Below are positions 13,501 to 25,500 of a stretch of DNA of 64,000 nucleotides, piece by piece. The first letter of the stretch is position 1. Each line of letters opens with the position of its first letter. The notes under the pieces were generated by a model. The model saw only the letters and a program-made list of their open reading frames with translations, did not search any database and had not been told where the DNA came from. The position numbers and the translations under genes are program-made. The stretch is from Ectobius pallidus (Eukaryota > Arthropoda > Insecta > Blattodea > Ectobiidae). The DNA lies in NCBI GenBank assembly GCA_964059195.1, contig CAXKWD010000005.1, positions 139,091,686 to 139,155,685 of the forward strand. Reading direction: 5' to 3'.

Positions 13501-16500
13501 GTGACACATTGCCTTCAGAATTTTGTAGTTTGGTGAATAATGGAATCACTGGTCATATTTTGATTCACTTTGAACTCATGTAGAATTAGTATGTATAAAA
13601 GAGAAAAGAAAATCTTAAGATTAAAATATATTTTTTCATTATAATGTTTAGTTAACAGCTTACAGTTAATCCATTTGTTTACAGTAGGAAGAATACTTTG
13701 TTGAATTCATATTCAACACCTAAGAAACAATAAACACAAGAAAAACATGCTACAAAAAACATAAGTACTAATGCTTGATATGTTAAATGTCAGTCTTCAA
13801 CCTTTTTTTGAAAATTCTACTATTTTATATTACAGTACTAATAGGTGAACTGAAGTCCATCATAGTTATCACAACTTTGCTAGAAACATTTTGAACCAAT
13901 TTCCTGCAATGAACAAATGGGATGACTTGTGAAATTTATAAACTACAGAGCATTTAACTTTGTGATAACATTTAAAAAGCAGTAATTTTAGGCTGATTGG
14001 AATATGTTATCTTAAAGAATCCCTGCACTATGAAATTGAAAGTATCATACTTCAGGAAAGAAAACCATCAGAAGTCATCATTTTTTAATTATCTAAATTT
14101 ATGAAGACTATTAAATATTTGTATTTTTGACATATGTTTCCTCATGCATTCCTTGGAAATTTTAAAATGTACAGAAGTAATCAATTGAAGTTTTAGGATT
14201 TATTTCATATGCTCAAAGTACTTTTACCCAAAAGGACTAATTTTACGTTTTCTTACATAGAATTAAGTAAATCATACCTGATTTCTTTGTTTAAATCTTC
14301 TACTTTCGGAGGCCTAGGCTACTATTGCTGTCTAATGTAGTCTATAAAAAAATATTTATCAGGTAATAATGCATAAAGACATTGTTATTTTATATTTCTA
14401 ATTGTAATAAGAATATATTTTCAGTATTTATCACTTTATACCTTTAAAACTATGATAATAAAACCCTGACATGTTGGGTTAGGTTATGTTTCATTTTAGT
14501 TTAGCTTAGCAATCAGTAGTTATTTATTGTTTTATGTGTTTTAAATAATTATTTTATGATTGGAAGCATAAAAATATGGAACTATAATAAATCTACAGAA
14601 CTATAAAATGACATTTTAAAAAAATGAGAACATTGTTACAATTAGAAATTATAAGAGTTTTCAGGGATTGGGATTACTAATTAAGGAACATACAATGACA
14701 ATGTTTTTAGGCATAGTCTGATTACCCTATATGTCTGGCATTTAAAGTATAGTAAGATAAAATCGTAGTGAGAGGAAATATGTTCTTTTATGAAAATTCT
14801 AATCGTTTGTCTGTCACTGTAACTTAAGTTGAAAGCTCAATAGAGCAGTTCATAGTATAGGGTTTCTTACATACGAACCTTCAAAATTTCTTACTAGTAA
14901 TAAACATTGAAATTGAGAAAACATTGGTATTTTATCACATGAATTTATTTCAAATGAGCAATGACCAGTGATCCATTTTCAAACCAGCTTATCTGTTAAC
15001 CTGCGTGTTGACCTCTGGCAGGCGATCCCGTTCACTCAAATCACCCAGGGAGCGATTTCGATTCAGATTTTGACATCAATGACAACAGTGAGATAGTGAT
15101 TGAAGTGGATGAAAGCAACGTGATTCCTAACACACTCGCTGAGATCAACCATGCAGGTAAGGTGATGAGTCACATGGCCAAACTGTCAACACTTAAAATG
15201 TCTTCATCTTTGTTTCTCTTTCTTTCTTTTGTTAAAAGTTTATATTATATTGTTGTTAGTGCAAATGTATGCACGTTGAAAAGGGTGTTGTGTGAAATTG
15301 TTATGGCACTGGGCTGGATTTGGATTTCTCCTTTTTATTTCTTGTCATTCAGACTTATTTGCATCCATTGTGCTTATTCTTTATCTATTATATTTGAAGC
15401 CTTTCAGTCTGCGTACTGCATTATGCTAATTTTTTATGTAGAAAGAATAGTGGAGGTAGTATTTTATTTGAGTATGCAGAAATTAGAAGACCGTTATTAT
15501 TCAAGAGGTCTTTGCCCAATAAAATACACCGTATTTATCATTATATAAGCTGTCCATATTTTTTTTTAACGTTTAGTTTGAAATAGCAAAATAATAGAAG
15601 GTCATTTCAGATTTTCTTGCATGATATGCTACATGCTATTAGGTTACCCATTTTCCCAATTATTATATTTTTCAAAGTTATGGAATAAGAAGGAAATTTT
15701 TTAAGTATCCTAATTGTTGTGCTGTGGTGATTTCTAAAGTATGAATACACAAGAAAGATTGTTTAAATAATTCTTTCCAAAAATAATTTTCTTACCATGT
15801 GATTTCTAATAATCTAGAACTAGGATGGGATCACAAGACTAAATTTAATTGTGCTTATTTTCCTAATGTTTATTAATGATTTATTATTGCTATTTTATAT
15901 TTTGATTTTATTTTACAACTTAGTTGCTTAAGGCATTTGTTGAGACAAGACATTTTCAATTTTAAAGAATTTTATTTTTGACCAAATATAATTATAATGC
16001 TGAATAGAAATGACTGTCACAAAGAAGATGTAATTGTTTATTTTCATTAAAAGTACTTTGTTACAATCAGATATAATGTTGATTTTATAAGTCCTTGGTT
16101 ATCAAATTTATCATCAGGTCTAAACATTTCAAATGCAAAGAACACAGGTGATATAACTCTGTGATTGCTGCTAATGTTAGCATATTCTACTATAAACTAA
16201 GAACCAATTTGTTTTTAAATTGGAATACTTGAAGGTATGCCCATAATTTTAAAAATTAAAAATTAAGAAAAATCAATAATCTTTTTGTAAATAAATAAGG
16301 TAAACAATTGCTTACATTCTTACATTTATCTCTATTTCATTTCCTAGAATAAGAATTAAAAACTTGTTATGACATAGTAAAATCTCTATTAAAGACTAGT
16401 TTTTTTAGAAAGCATGGACCACATTTCTGCTGTTTGAGTCCTTTTTTACTCACTAAAGTCTTAAAGTTATATTTCCTATGGCTTAATATCAACACAGTCA

Positions 16501-19500
16501 TTGCAGTTTGTTTCTGGAATTTTTCTAACCCAATCTGGATGGTGAGAGGATACCATAAAGCAGTGGAAGTGTGAGTGAGGTTAAGAGATATGTCCCAGAC
16601 CAATTCCTCTGACCAGAATTTTGCTATTTTAACTCGTTTGTGCTTGTGATCATCTTATGTGTAACTAAATTAAATTTTTGATATGCTGAAAGTCAGTTGG
16701 GAAAGTGAAAGAATATGTAAAATGTTATGCACAAATAGAAAACAGACATCCATTTTCATTAACTTCACATGTAAGAGGATCAATCATAATAATTGCAATC
16801 ACAGTATTTGTAATTTGAAATTACAATTAATAGCAGCTAATCATTTGTTACATAATATTTTGTATTCTAAACTTTCACAATTACATAAAACATATTCCCC
16901 TTGCTTTAGGTATTCATGAAACTACAGAACATTGTGTCTGTTAAATATCACAATGAGAATATTTTATGAGAAAAATTCCTCTTACACTGGAACTCGAACT
17001 CATGACCTTCAGCTTTCTTTGCTGATGTTCTACTAACTGAGTTAGCCAAAGTTCATTTCACAGCACCAGATGGAATCTCTCTCCTATGAATGATACCCTT
17101 AAATGGTCTACCACACTGAAAAACATTTGTATCATATTCCCTTTATTAAGAAAACTCCCTTCTGAATGAGCAACTACAGTTTTTTTAATACTGGTTTTAC
17201 TTGAATATCAAATTTCTAACTGTTTAAATTCTGGGGATTTATTCAGAAGAATTTTTCAGGACGTAAAAATTCTAGGCACATAGTCCTCCAGGAGGGACTT
17301 TAAGCTGGGAACCCGTGTCTTAGAATTATGGCATGTAAAAGAACTTCAAACCTAAATTAGAGCCTCTGGACAAAATTTATCGGATATTTCACGTCCAAGT
17401 AATACCTTAGTTTCCTGAGGGCTCTGTGAGGTGGTGGGCTCCCCACCTGTTCCTCTGCCTTCTCTCGGAAAACAAGCGTAACAAAATTTGCATCGGTAGC
17501 AGTAATCTCCACTTGGAGGCCCTAATGTCCTATAGTGGGGATATACAGGAAGATAGATATTCAGAAAGAATGTTTGCTATGAAGTGTTTTGATGAAGGAA
17601 AAAAACATCATTTGTATATTTGTATGTTTTTATAATTAGTGCAGTATGTTGAGTTGTATTTTGAAGTAAATCATACTTTGAAGAATGTGTGAATCTTAAA
17701 ATACCTCTTTACATATTTTTCAGTACCTTATAAAATGCAGCGGTTATTGAAGCATGATTATTAGTACATGAAGCATGAAATTTGTATTTTATTTTGAACA
17801 GCTTATAATTTATTGTATGACTATTTTTATCTCTTTTTGATAATTTTGTACATAATTAATTTCCAAACCGTTCTTAGGATTTTCCTTCCTTATACTTTCC
17901 TATCACAAGTAGATTGAGGCTTCTTTATTATTAATAGGCAGATAGGTAGAGTTCCATATCTTTGTTAAATAAATATCAGTTGTCATTTAGCATTATCCTT
18001 TAGGCTTCAGTAATTTATGGCACAAGCAATTAGATGGGATTGTTTTGTTAAAACTTGATGCACCAGAAAGATTCAAGTATAATGAGAGTGGTTTAAAACA
18101 AGTAAGACTAAATCTGTTGCACTTATCTCTACAAAACTATTTTTGTGTTTCTTTCTTAGGAGCTAAATTGCCATCTTCACAAGAAAAACTTCCAATCTAC
18201 ACAGCAGAAACATTGAGTATTGCAGTTGCTACTTCATGTCTGGCAGCCCTGGTTGTTGGTTTTGTTTCGGGGTTTCTTTTTTCTCGGCGATGCAGAGGCG
18301 AAGATTATAGCAACATGCCCTTTCCAGATCAGCGCCACCAGTTAAACAGGTATTTATGAATTTTGCTCTTTCTTTTTTTGCTGTGATTTCCTATCTGATT
18401 TTATGGCATTATATAAAAATCTAAAGACTTTATAGGTATAGTTTATTTTTCTAAAATTGTAAGCATTAGAAAAGAATAAAGTACAAAAGAAACAATAGTT
18501 AAAGTTGGGTAATTTTTAAAAAATGGGAGGTGTGAGGTTTGAATGATTAATAAATTGTAGTAAGCATTTTATGAAATGTTATTAGTACAGTAAAACATCG
18601 TTAAAGATACCTTATAGGCTATTTTTCACTAGTCCCTGAATTTCCCTTTTTGAACATTTGTAAAAATCATGCCTAAAAAGCTAACATTTATGATATTTTC
18701 TCGCACAAAGTGCATATACGTCGTATTTTGTAGTTTTTAGCAGAAAGAAATTGTGATTAAGATGCCATAACAAACTTATTTAACATAACAAGTAGCTTTG
18801 TGGGGTAGATTTGCAAGGCATATAGGAAAGGTATGTCAGAGGATGCATTATTGTAACAATGCAGTCTTAACTGTTTCACATGATATTGTCATGTCTTAAA
18901 AGTGAAAAAAATCAGGTGATGAAACTACTTTTGTGTATAAGTTAGTTACCCTTCGATTAGTACATCCAGTTATAAAATCAAGTAATGAAAATTATCGAAT
19001 AATTTACATGTTGAAGTGAGATACTGTAAAGCATTTAATAAAACTCTTTTGACCAAATTTTTGGAAAAGAAGTATGAAAGTTGTTTGGTCAAGATCTTTT
19101 TGGAAATTGTTTACATGGGGTTTGAAAAAAGTAACTGGAAATAGTAGTATAAAATTCAGAAAAATAATTTCAATTTAGGAACGAAGTTTGCTTTTTAAAT
19201 CGTTTCTTATTTTGAAGTTCATTCCATTTGCTGTCAGCAGTAAATTCAATTTTCCATTTATCTAAATACTTTAATTCTGCATTATTTCCTCTTTGTTGTT
19301 GATTATATAGTTTCCTTTTTTTCTCAAATAATGTAAGATTTTTTCTACTTTTCATGCACTAATTTATCATTGACCTTTTTCTTAGCTTCAATTTTTATAT
19401 TGTTTCTTTATTGCTGAATTTTTACTAAGTTTTTATTGTATTAGTCAAATTATTTTTCTAAAAAATTAATTCATTTGAAAACTGGTACTATTTTGAAATT

Positions 19501-22500
19501 GTATGTATTTTTTCCAAATATAACAAAACATTTTCTGAAATTATGGTTGATAAGGATAATTCAAATTTAGAATAAATATGGTGGAGAATATTGTTGAGTA
19601 ATCATATTCAAGATGAGCTGTTATGAAGTATTGTTGTATTATTAAGCATGTCTATATTTTCTTGAAGTATCCCAGTGCCAATATCCTGTTCTGATTCAGT
19701 TACCATTGCATTCATTTCTTTCTGCATATATTTTATTAATTTTGTATACTTATATGTAGATCATTTTCTATTTTTAGCAGGTTATTTGTACATTTTTTTA
19801 TGTTGTACAAAAAATAATTAATTCGTTTTGAATGGGGCTGGATTTTGAGGACAAAAAATAACTTCAAACTTGTAGAAAAGCAACTTTAAAATGTTTTCTA
19901 AATGAATGTTGTTAAATATTAAAAAATTTAAAGAAAAGTGTAATAACAAAAATCAGTTATTTTTCAATTTCATTCATATTGCTTCTCAATCAACCACTTA
20001 TCATGAGTGATTTATTATTATTAACTGATATTAATATAACTATTTTTTGCATATCTAGGGACATTATAGCATTTTAATCACTCTAAATGCAGAGAGAAAG
20101 AATCACTGGGACTTACAGCATGTTTTTAAAAATAAACATACAGATTTGATTCAGCAGAACTTTCTTAAAATGTGGGGAAAATATTAAGTAGCCTGTGAAG
20201 GTGATACAGTAGTTAGAAAACAGTAACAGTGCATTTCCTTGAAAGTGATAACTATTTATTTTCATTTGAATCGGAATCTTGCTACTCAGACTTCCCATGT
20301 GGGATCTATGATACTTCACTCCCATTACAAGGTAGGGAATTTTGTACGTAATACTAATTTCAAGTACACATTTCTTAGCTTGTAAAAAAACTGTTTTCTC
20401 ACATTACATTGAACAAACACTTCTCAATATTTAGAAAACTTATTGTTTAGAAAATCTTAGTTATATTCTTGGGCATAATTTATTTTATTTCACTAATGCA
20501 GGTGTTGACTCTTATTCTTTAGATTTCTTGCTACTTAAAACTTTTCATTTGTATTGTTGTTTCTTCAACACAGTGTTTGATCATTTCACGAAAGTTCATG
20601 CACTTTTCACATATGTAAGAAAAACCACAACACACTTTTTCACTGTATAAAATCTGAACGTTTTTTCTTAAAATGTTTTAAAAATTATATTTATGTTGAG
20701 TCAAGTCACAGTGTTTCAGGAATGTACTGCTTATTAAAGTTTGATTTGTCAAATTTCTTGTGGTCTGTGCAAGATTATCTCAGTTAAAAGGTGTAAAATA
20801 TTCAGGGCTTTAGTTGGAAAATTAAAACTACTGGAACTTATCTCTTTAAAATTTTTGAGATTGGCTCAAAGGGATATTGTTCTGCAGTCATTGTCCTTTT
20901 ACAATTTCTAACAAGTCATAATACCAACTGCGTTGCAAACAGGTTTTTGTTTCAAACGTGAAGTGTGATCAGCATTTTTAGCATTGTTGCATCATACGAT
21001 TTGTAGCGAAGTCAGAAATATATGGGTGATTCTTCAAATACGGGAAAATTTGGAGTGTGTAAAGTCCAAATTTTTTACTTTGTTTAAAAAAATCTCAAAA
21101 AAATCACAAAAATTCTTCAGGGGTTACTGGATTATAATATGACACCAGCAGAGCTTAAATGTTTATATTATTATTTATTTTTATTTCTTTATTTTTTTAA
21201 AGCCATGTGGATGACATCCGTGTACATGTGGATGGCAGAAGGCCACATTAATGACTAACTTTGGCAACAATCTGCTTTTCTTTATGTGATTTCATATTTT
21301 TCTCAGCATACTTCAGTTGATTTTGCATCAAATTTGCAAATTTGTGTGCATACTCCGGAATTAATGTAATTTTAACGAGACTGTGTTTTTATGGTTTTGG
21401 GGGAGGGGGGAATCAAGCAGAAATTCATTTAATCAGTTTTAAGATCTTAAGTACAGGTCACAGACACCGCAAACACAATAGTATTCTACATTTATCATCT
21501 ACATGACTTGAGAGTCATCCACATACCCCTTCATGAGACATGTGGATGACACAAAAATCAGGCATGTGGATGACAAAAAAGGAGTTTAAGTGGTCTCAGC
21601 AAGCCATTTCTAAACCTCTGTAGGCTCAACTTCAGTCAGGTACTTTGAATTGGAAGGTTTATCATAGTGCGTAATCAAAATTAATTAATATTAACTTTCT
21701 GCCTACTTTCTAGAAGCCATGTTAATGACGGGGAATAAAAACATTTTCCTTGAAAATGATACAAAGTCCTTTGTTAATCCCAAACTGTTTGCAAGCAAGC
21801 AAAATTCAACCTTACAATTCAACCACAAGCTGCCCTGTTGGCTTTCTAACACTGTTGCCAGTTTTACAAATTTCTCATTTCTGCAGAAAAAATTCCATTC
21901 TTTTCAGCCATGTGGATGACCAAAAACCCTTGGTACATTCTTTATGTTCATTAGGTGGGGTGACAATTTTATTTCATTTTATTTTTTAGGGGTTAATATT
22001 CTTCACCCATTCATTGACAGGAAAAAAGTTGAAAAGGAAATAACATTTTGTTTTGTTTTGTGGAAAAATGCATTAGAATATACAAAACCGAGGTTTGGGA
22101 CAGGGCATGTGGATGACATTTCATTGAATTAAATTCGATTTTGGAATATCAGAATTTAAAGTTAGTGACATTTCAAACTGATAGTTGTAGTATTTAAGTA
22201 GTAGAAACAAACTTTTATTTTAATTTTTTTAAAAGTTGAATTTGAAGGGAAATATCACTCCGGAACGCAAATTTTCCCGTATTTGAAGAATCACCCATAT
22301 AGAGAAGTTTAATTTTATTTTTACGTTTAGTTTCCCGATTCTAGATACAAGGAGACAGGCTAACTATAAATCAAAGATCAAATCCGGTTTTATTTCTATG
22401 CTAAGCAGTACAACATTGTACTCCTACTGACATAACATTGAACATTTGGTTTGGTGCAAGAGGTTGATAATCATTACTGGCAGGTGGGTCAAATTAACTC

Positions 22501-25500
22501 ATTGTTGAAACATACCTTATGTTCAATCATAGATTTAAACTATGTACAAGTTAATTATTATTTTTTTTTTGCTGCCAACTTAACAGCAGTTTATTCTATT
22601 TATTATTTTTTCTCTAGTTTTTATTGTCAAGTTTACATTTTAAGTCATTGCATTACATCCTATGTTCATTTACTTTCAACATTACATTTAGCTTATCATG
22701 TTGGCTTTGGATATCTTTCTTTTGTCAGTTCCTGTTTCTGTAGTCAACTTGATTCATATTACTATTTAAATAACATTCATTTTTGTAGCTTGTAAGCTAT
22801 TATTCCTATTCATTGTCTTTATTATTCATATTTTATTGTTATTTTCGTATCCAGTCTTCAGGATATAAGTCTTGAGCAGTTTATATGCTTTTCATATTCC
22901 TCAATTTACTTGACTTCCTTCTTCATCACTTCAACAATTCCATTTTACTTATACATGAAAAGATTCATGTGTTTCTCTGGTGCTTCAAATTATTGAGATA
23001 TAATTTGTACATCATCTTTCATTCATTCTATTTGTAAGGATAAAATATCCTACAGATTCTACATTTCTTCGTAATATGCTTCAAGTGAGCAATTACTTTC
23101 GAGTGCATCAAGATATGTGCTTATCTTTCATTCAACTTATGACTGGCAAAATGGCGTTCTTGTGGTGTTTTGATAATTGCTAAATAGCTGGGACATCACG
23201 TCATTTATGCTCATTCTTACAGCAGGTAAAGATTCTGCTAATTTCAATTCATACGAGGACATACTTCACTTCAAGTAAGTTATCAATAGTATTACTAGAA
23301 GTGGCTTCAATTCTTCATTCGTCTACGCATTTAAACATCGAGCTTATTGTTGAGAGTTTAGCTATCGTTAAATAGCTTATTCATCAGACTCAATATTCAG
23401 TCTCTCATCTTGAAATTTACTTCTACAAGTGTCACACTTCATTGACACATATATATTTTTATTCACAAATGTGATTTTATGTGATTTCAAGACTGATTCT
23501 TCAACTCTATTATTTACAAATTTTCATTCAAGCTCATGCGTTAAGATTACTCACATATTACATCAAACATAAACTCTACATAACTGAAGATTGTCAAACA
23601 TTGTATGGATATATAAATGCTGCATCAAGAAGACTGTTAGCTGAAGACCTTCTATCTTCGTTCTCAAATTTGTCAACCAAGTGAAAGTGTATTTTTTCGT
23701 GTGCTTAGCTTAATTAAATGTTATGTCTTATGTTCAAGATTTCATTGAGTGATGTATTTCATTTCCTCCATTATGGAGGTGGTCCTCCGCCAGAGATCTT
23801 GTTAATTGTGGTTGGCACGGAAAGTGTTAATCACAATTAAATTTACAATCTCGTGTAGGTTTTAGGGACTTTTACAGTCCGCTATCAAATATAATACGCC
23901 CCCTGATCCTACATATGGTCCTCCGGGCCGGATAGAACTAGTAAGATTGTATTAATAGGCCTAGCCTACATCTAGGATAGAACTAGTAAGACTGTATTAA
24001 TAGGCCTAGCCTACATCTAGGATATTACCAGCAAGACTGTACTAATAAGTTATTCCTTCATCTGGTCCTTCTGACCATAATCAAACTATTAAGATTGTAA
24101 TAATACAATAATACTCTTACATCATTCACCCTCTGTGTCACAGACAGACTTGGGTGGCATACAAGAGCCTTCTTGTTTTGCTCACATTCATGTATGCATT
24201 ATTATTTTATCTCAAGAGATATATATTGATACTTAAGCAATTAAAGATTGACTTAACATTGATTTGTGCTCTGCCATATGCATTTGAGCCATATGCCATC
24301 ACTCATTGAAACTTCAAAGTGTACTGTATGATATATATATGTCAATTGTAAACATTGTGACATCATTGTAAGTCACAGACACACAACACACTCTGTCAAC
24401 AGTACATTAACACACAATTCTCTTACACGAACACGATTCTTAACGTTCTTCGCAATTCAATACCCATCTTATTGCAAATAATTGCAATCATTCTCCTCTA
24501 TCATATATTTCATTGTCTTCTTGACAATAAGTTGTCCAGAAGTTGAATCTCATAGGCGGGCAAACGGTTCTGTTCTTCTCGCATACTATTTCACTTGCAT
24601 TGCTTCTTTGTATCCCGGCAAGCGGGCAAATTCCTACATTGTTTTCATTCTTCATATACCTATCTTTGAATCATGGAAGATCAAACATTAAGACAGGTCG
24701 AAGACCTCAAAAGAAAACGCACTCCTCTTAAGGCACAACTTACACGTCAGTGTAATTACATTACTAATCTTAATGAGTCAGGTGAGCTCAATCACCAACT
24801 GTTGTTAACTCGCAAAGACAAACTTAAAGAGACTTTCAATAAGTTCGAGCTTATTCAAATTCAACTAGAAGAGTTTCAGCCCACAGAGGCTGAAATTAAT
24901 TACCATGAAGAAGTTGAAAGAGACTTCTTTGAAACATTGTCTAAGATAGAAACTCTTTCTAAACTTGCTGAAACGCAGCAGGTAATTTCAAACAAGATTT
25001 TTGAGCTGCAGCAAATCAAAGCTCAACTATTCACTCAAGTTCAAGTAATATCAGATTTTACTGCAACTCGTGAAATCGAGTTACATGCTTTGTTCTCTCG
25101 TAGAGACAAACTCAAACAATTATTTGAGAGTTTTGAACTGGTTCAAACCCAGCTCGAACAACTCCATGCTACGAATGCTGAGGCCAACTCTCGTGAAGAA
25201 GTTGAAGCAGCATATTTCAAAACTATCGCTAAGGCAGAGACTTTAATTAAGCTCGCAAAGCTTAAACAATTAAGAGTACAGCTCTTAAACCATATTCAAG
25301 CTATAAACGAGCTTATGATCGAGGATCAGGCATCTTACTTTGAAGGTATTAAGAGATGCGCTGAACTTGAACAATCATTTCAGCACTATCAAGCTGAACA
25401 GTCTTCAATTGAAGACATTGAATCATTCAATGACAGGCAAATTCAACGCTATGAGCTTGAGGAAGCCTATTACAAAGCACTTACTAGACTTGAAGCTTCC

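Larger units (their letters stand above)
15157..18159 (+). other. Semaphorin intron with two SINEs
   Basis: 15157-16911 is AT-rich with nothing recognised. SINE copies lie at 16912-17120 (minus) and 17251-17540 (plus). 17546-18159 shows nothing. Confidence 0.7.

Noticed and set aside
15096..15548. 150-codon open frame
   Set aside because: Its first part is the semaphorin exon ending at 15156; the remainder is intron read-through past a strong donor.
22451..22795. 114-codon open frame, repeated at 28428-28682; also 23481-23684 and 29368-29571
   Set aside because: These lie wholly or mostly in the two LTRs of the BEL/Pao element and are duplicated non-coding sequence.
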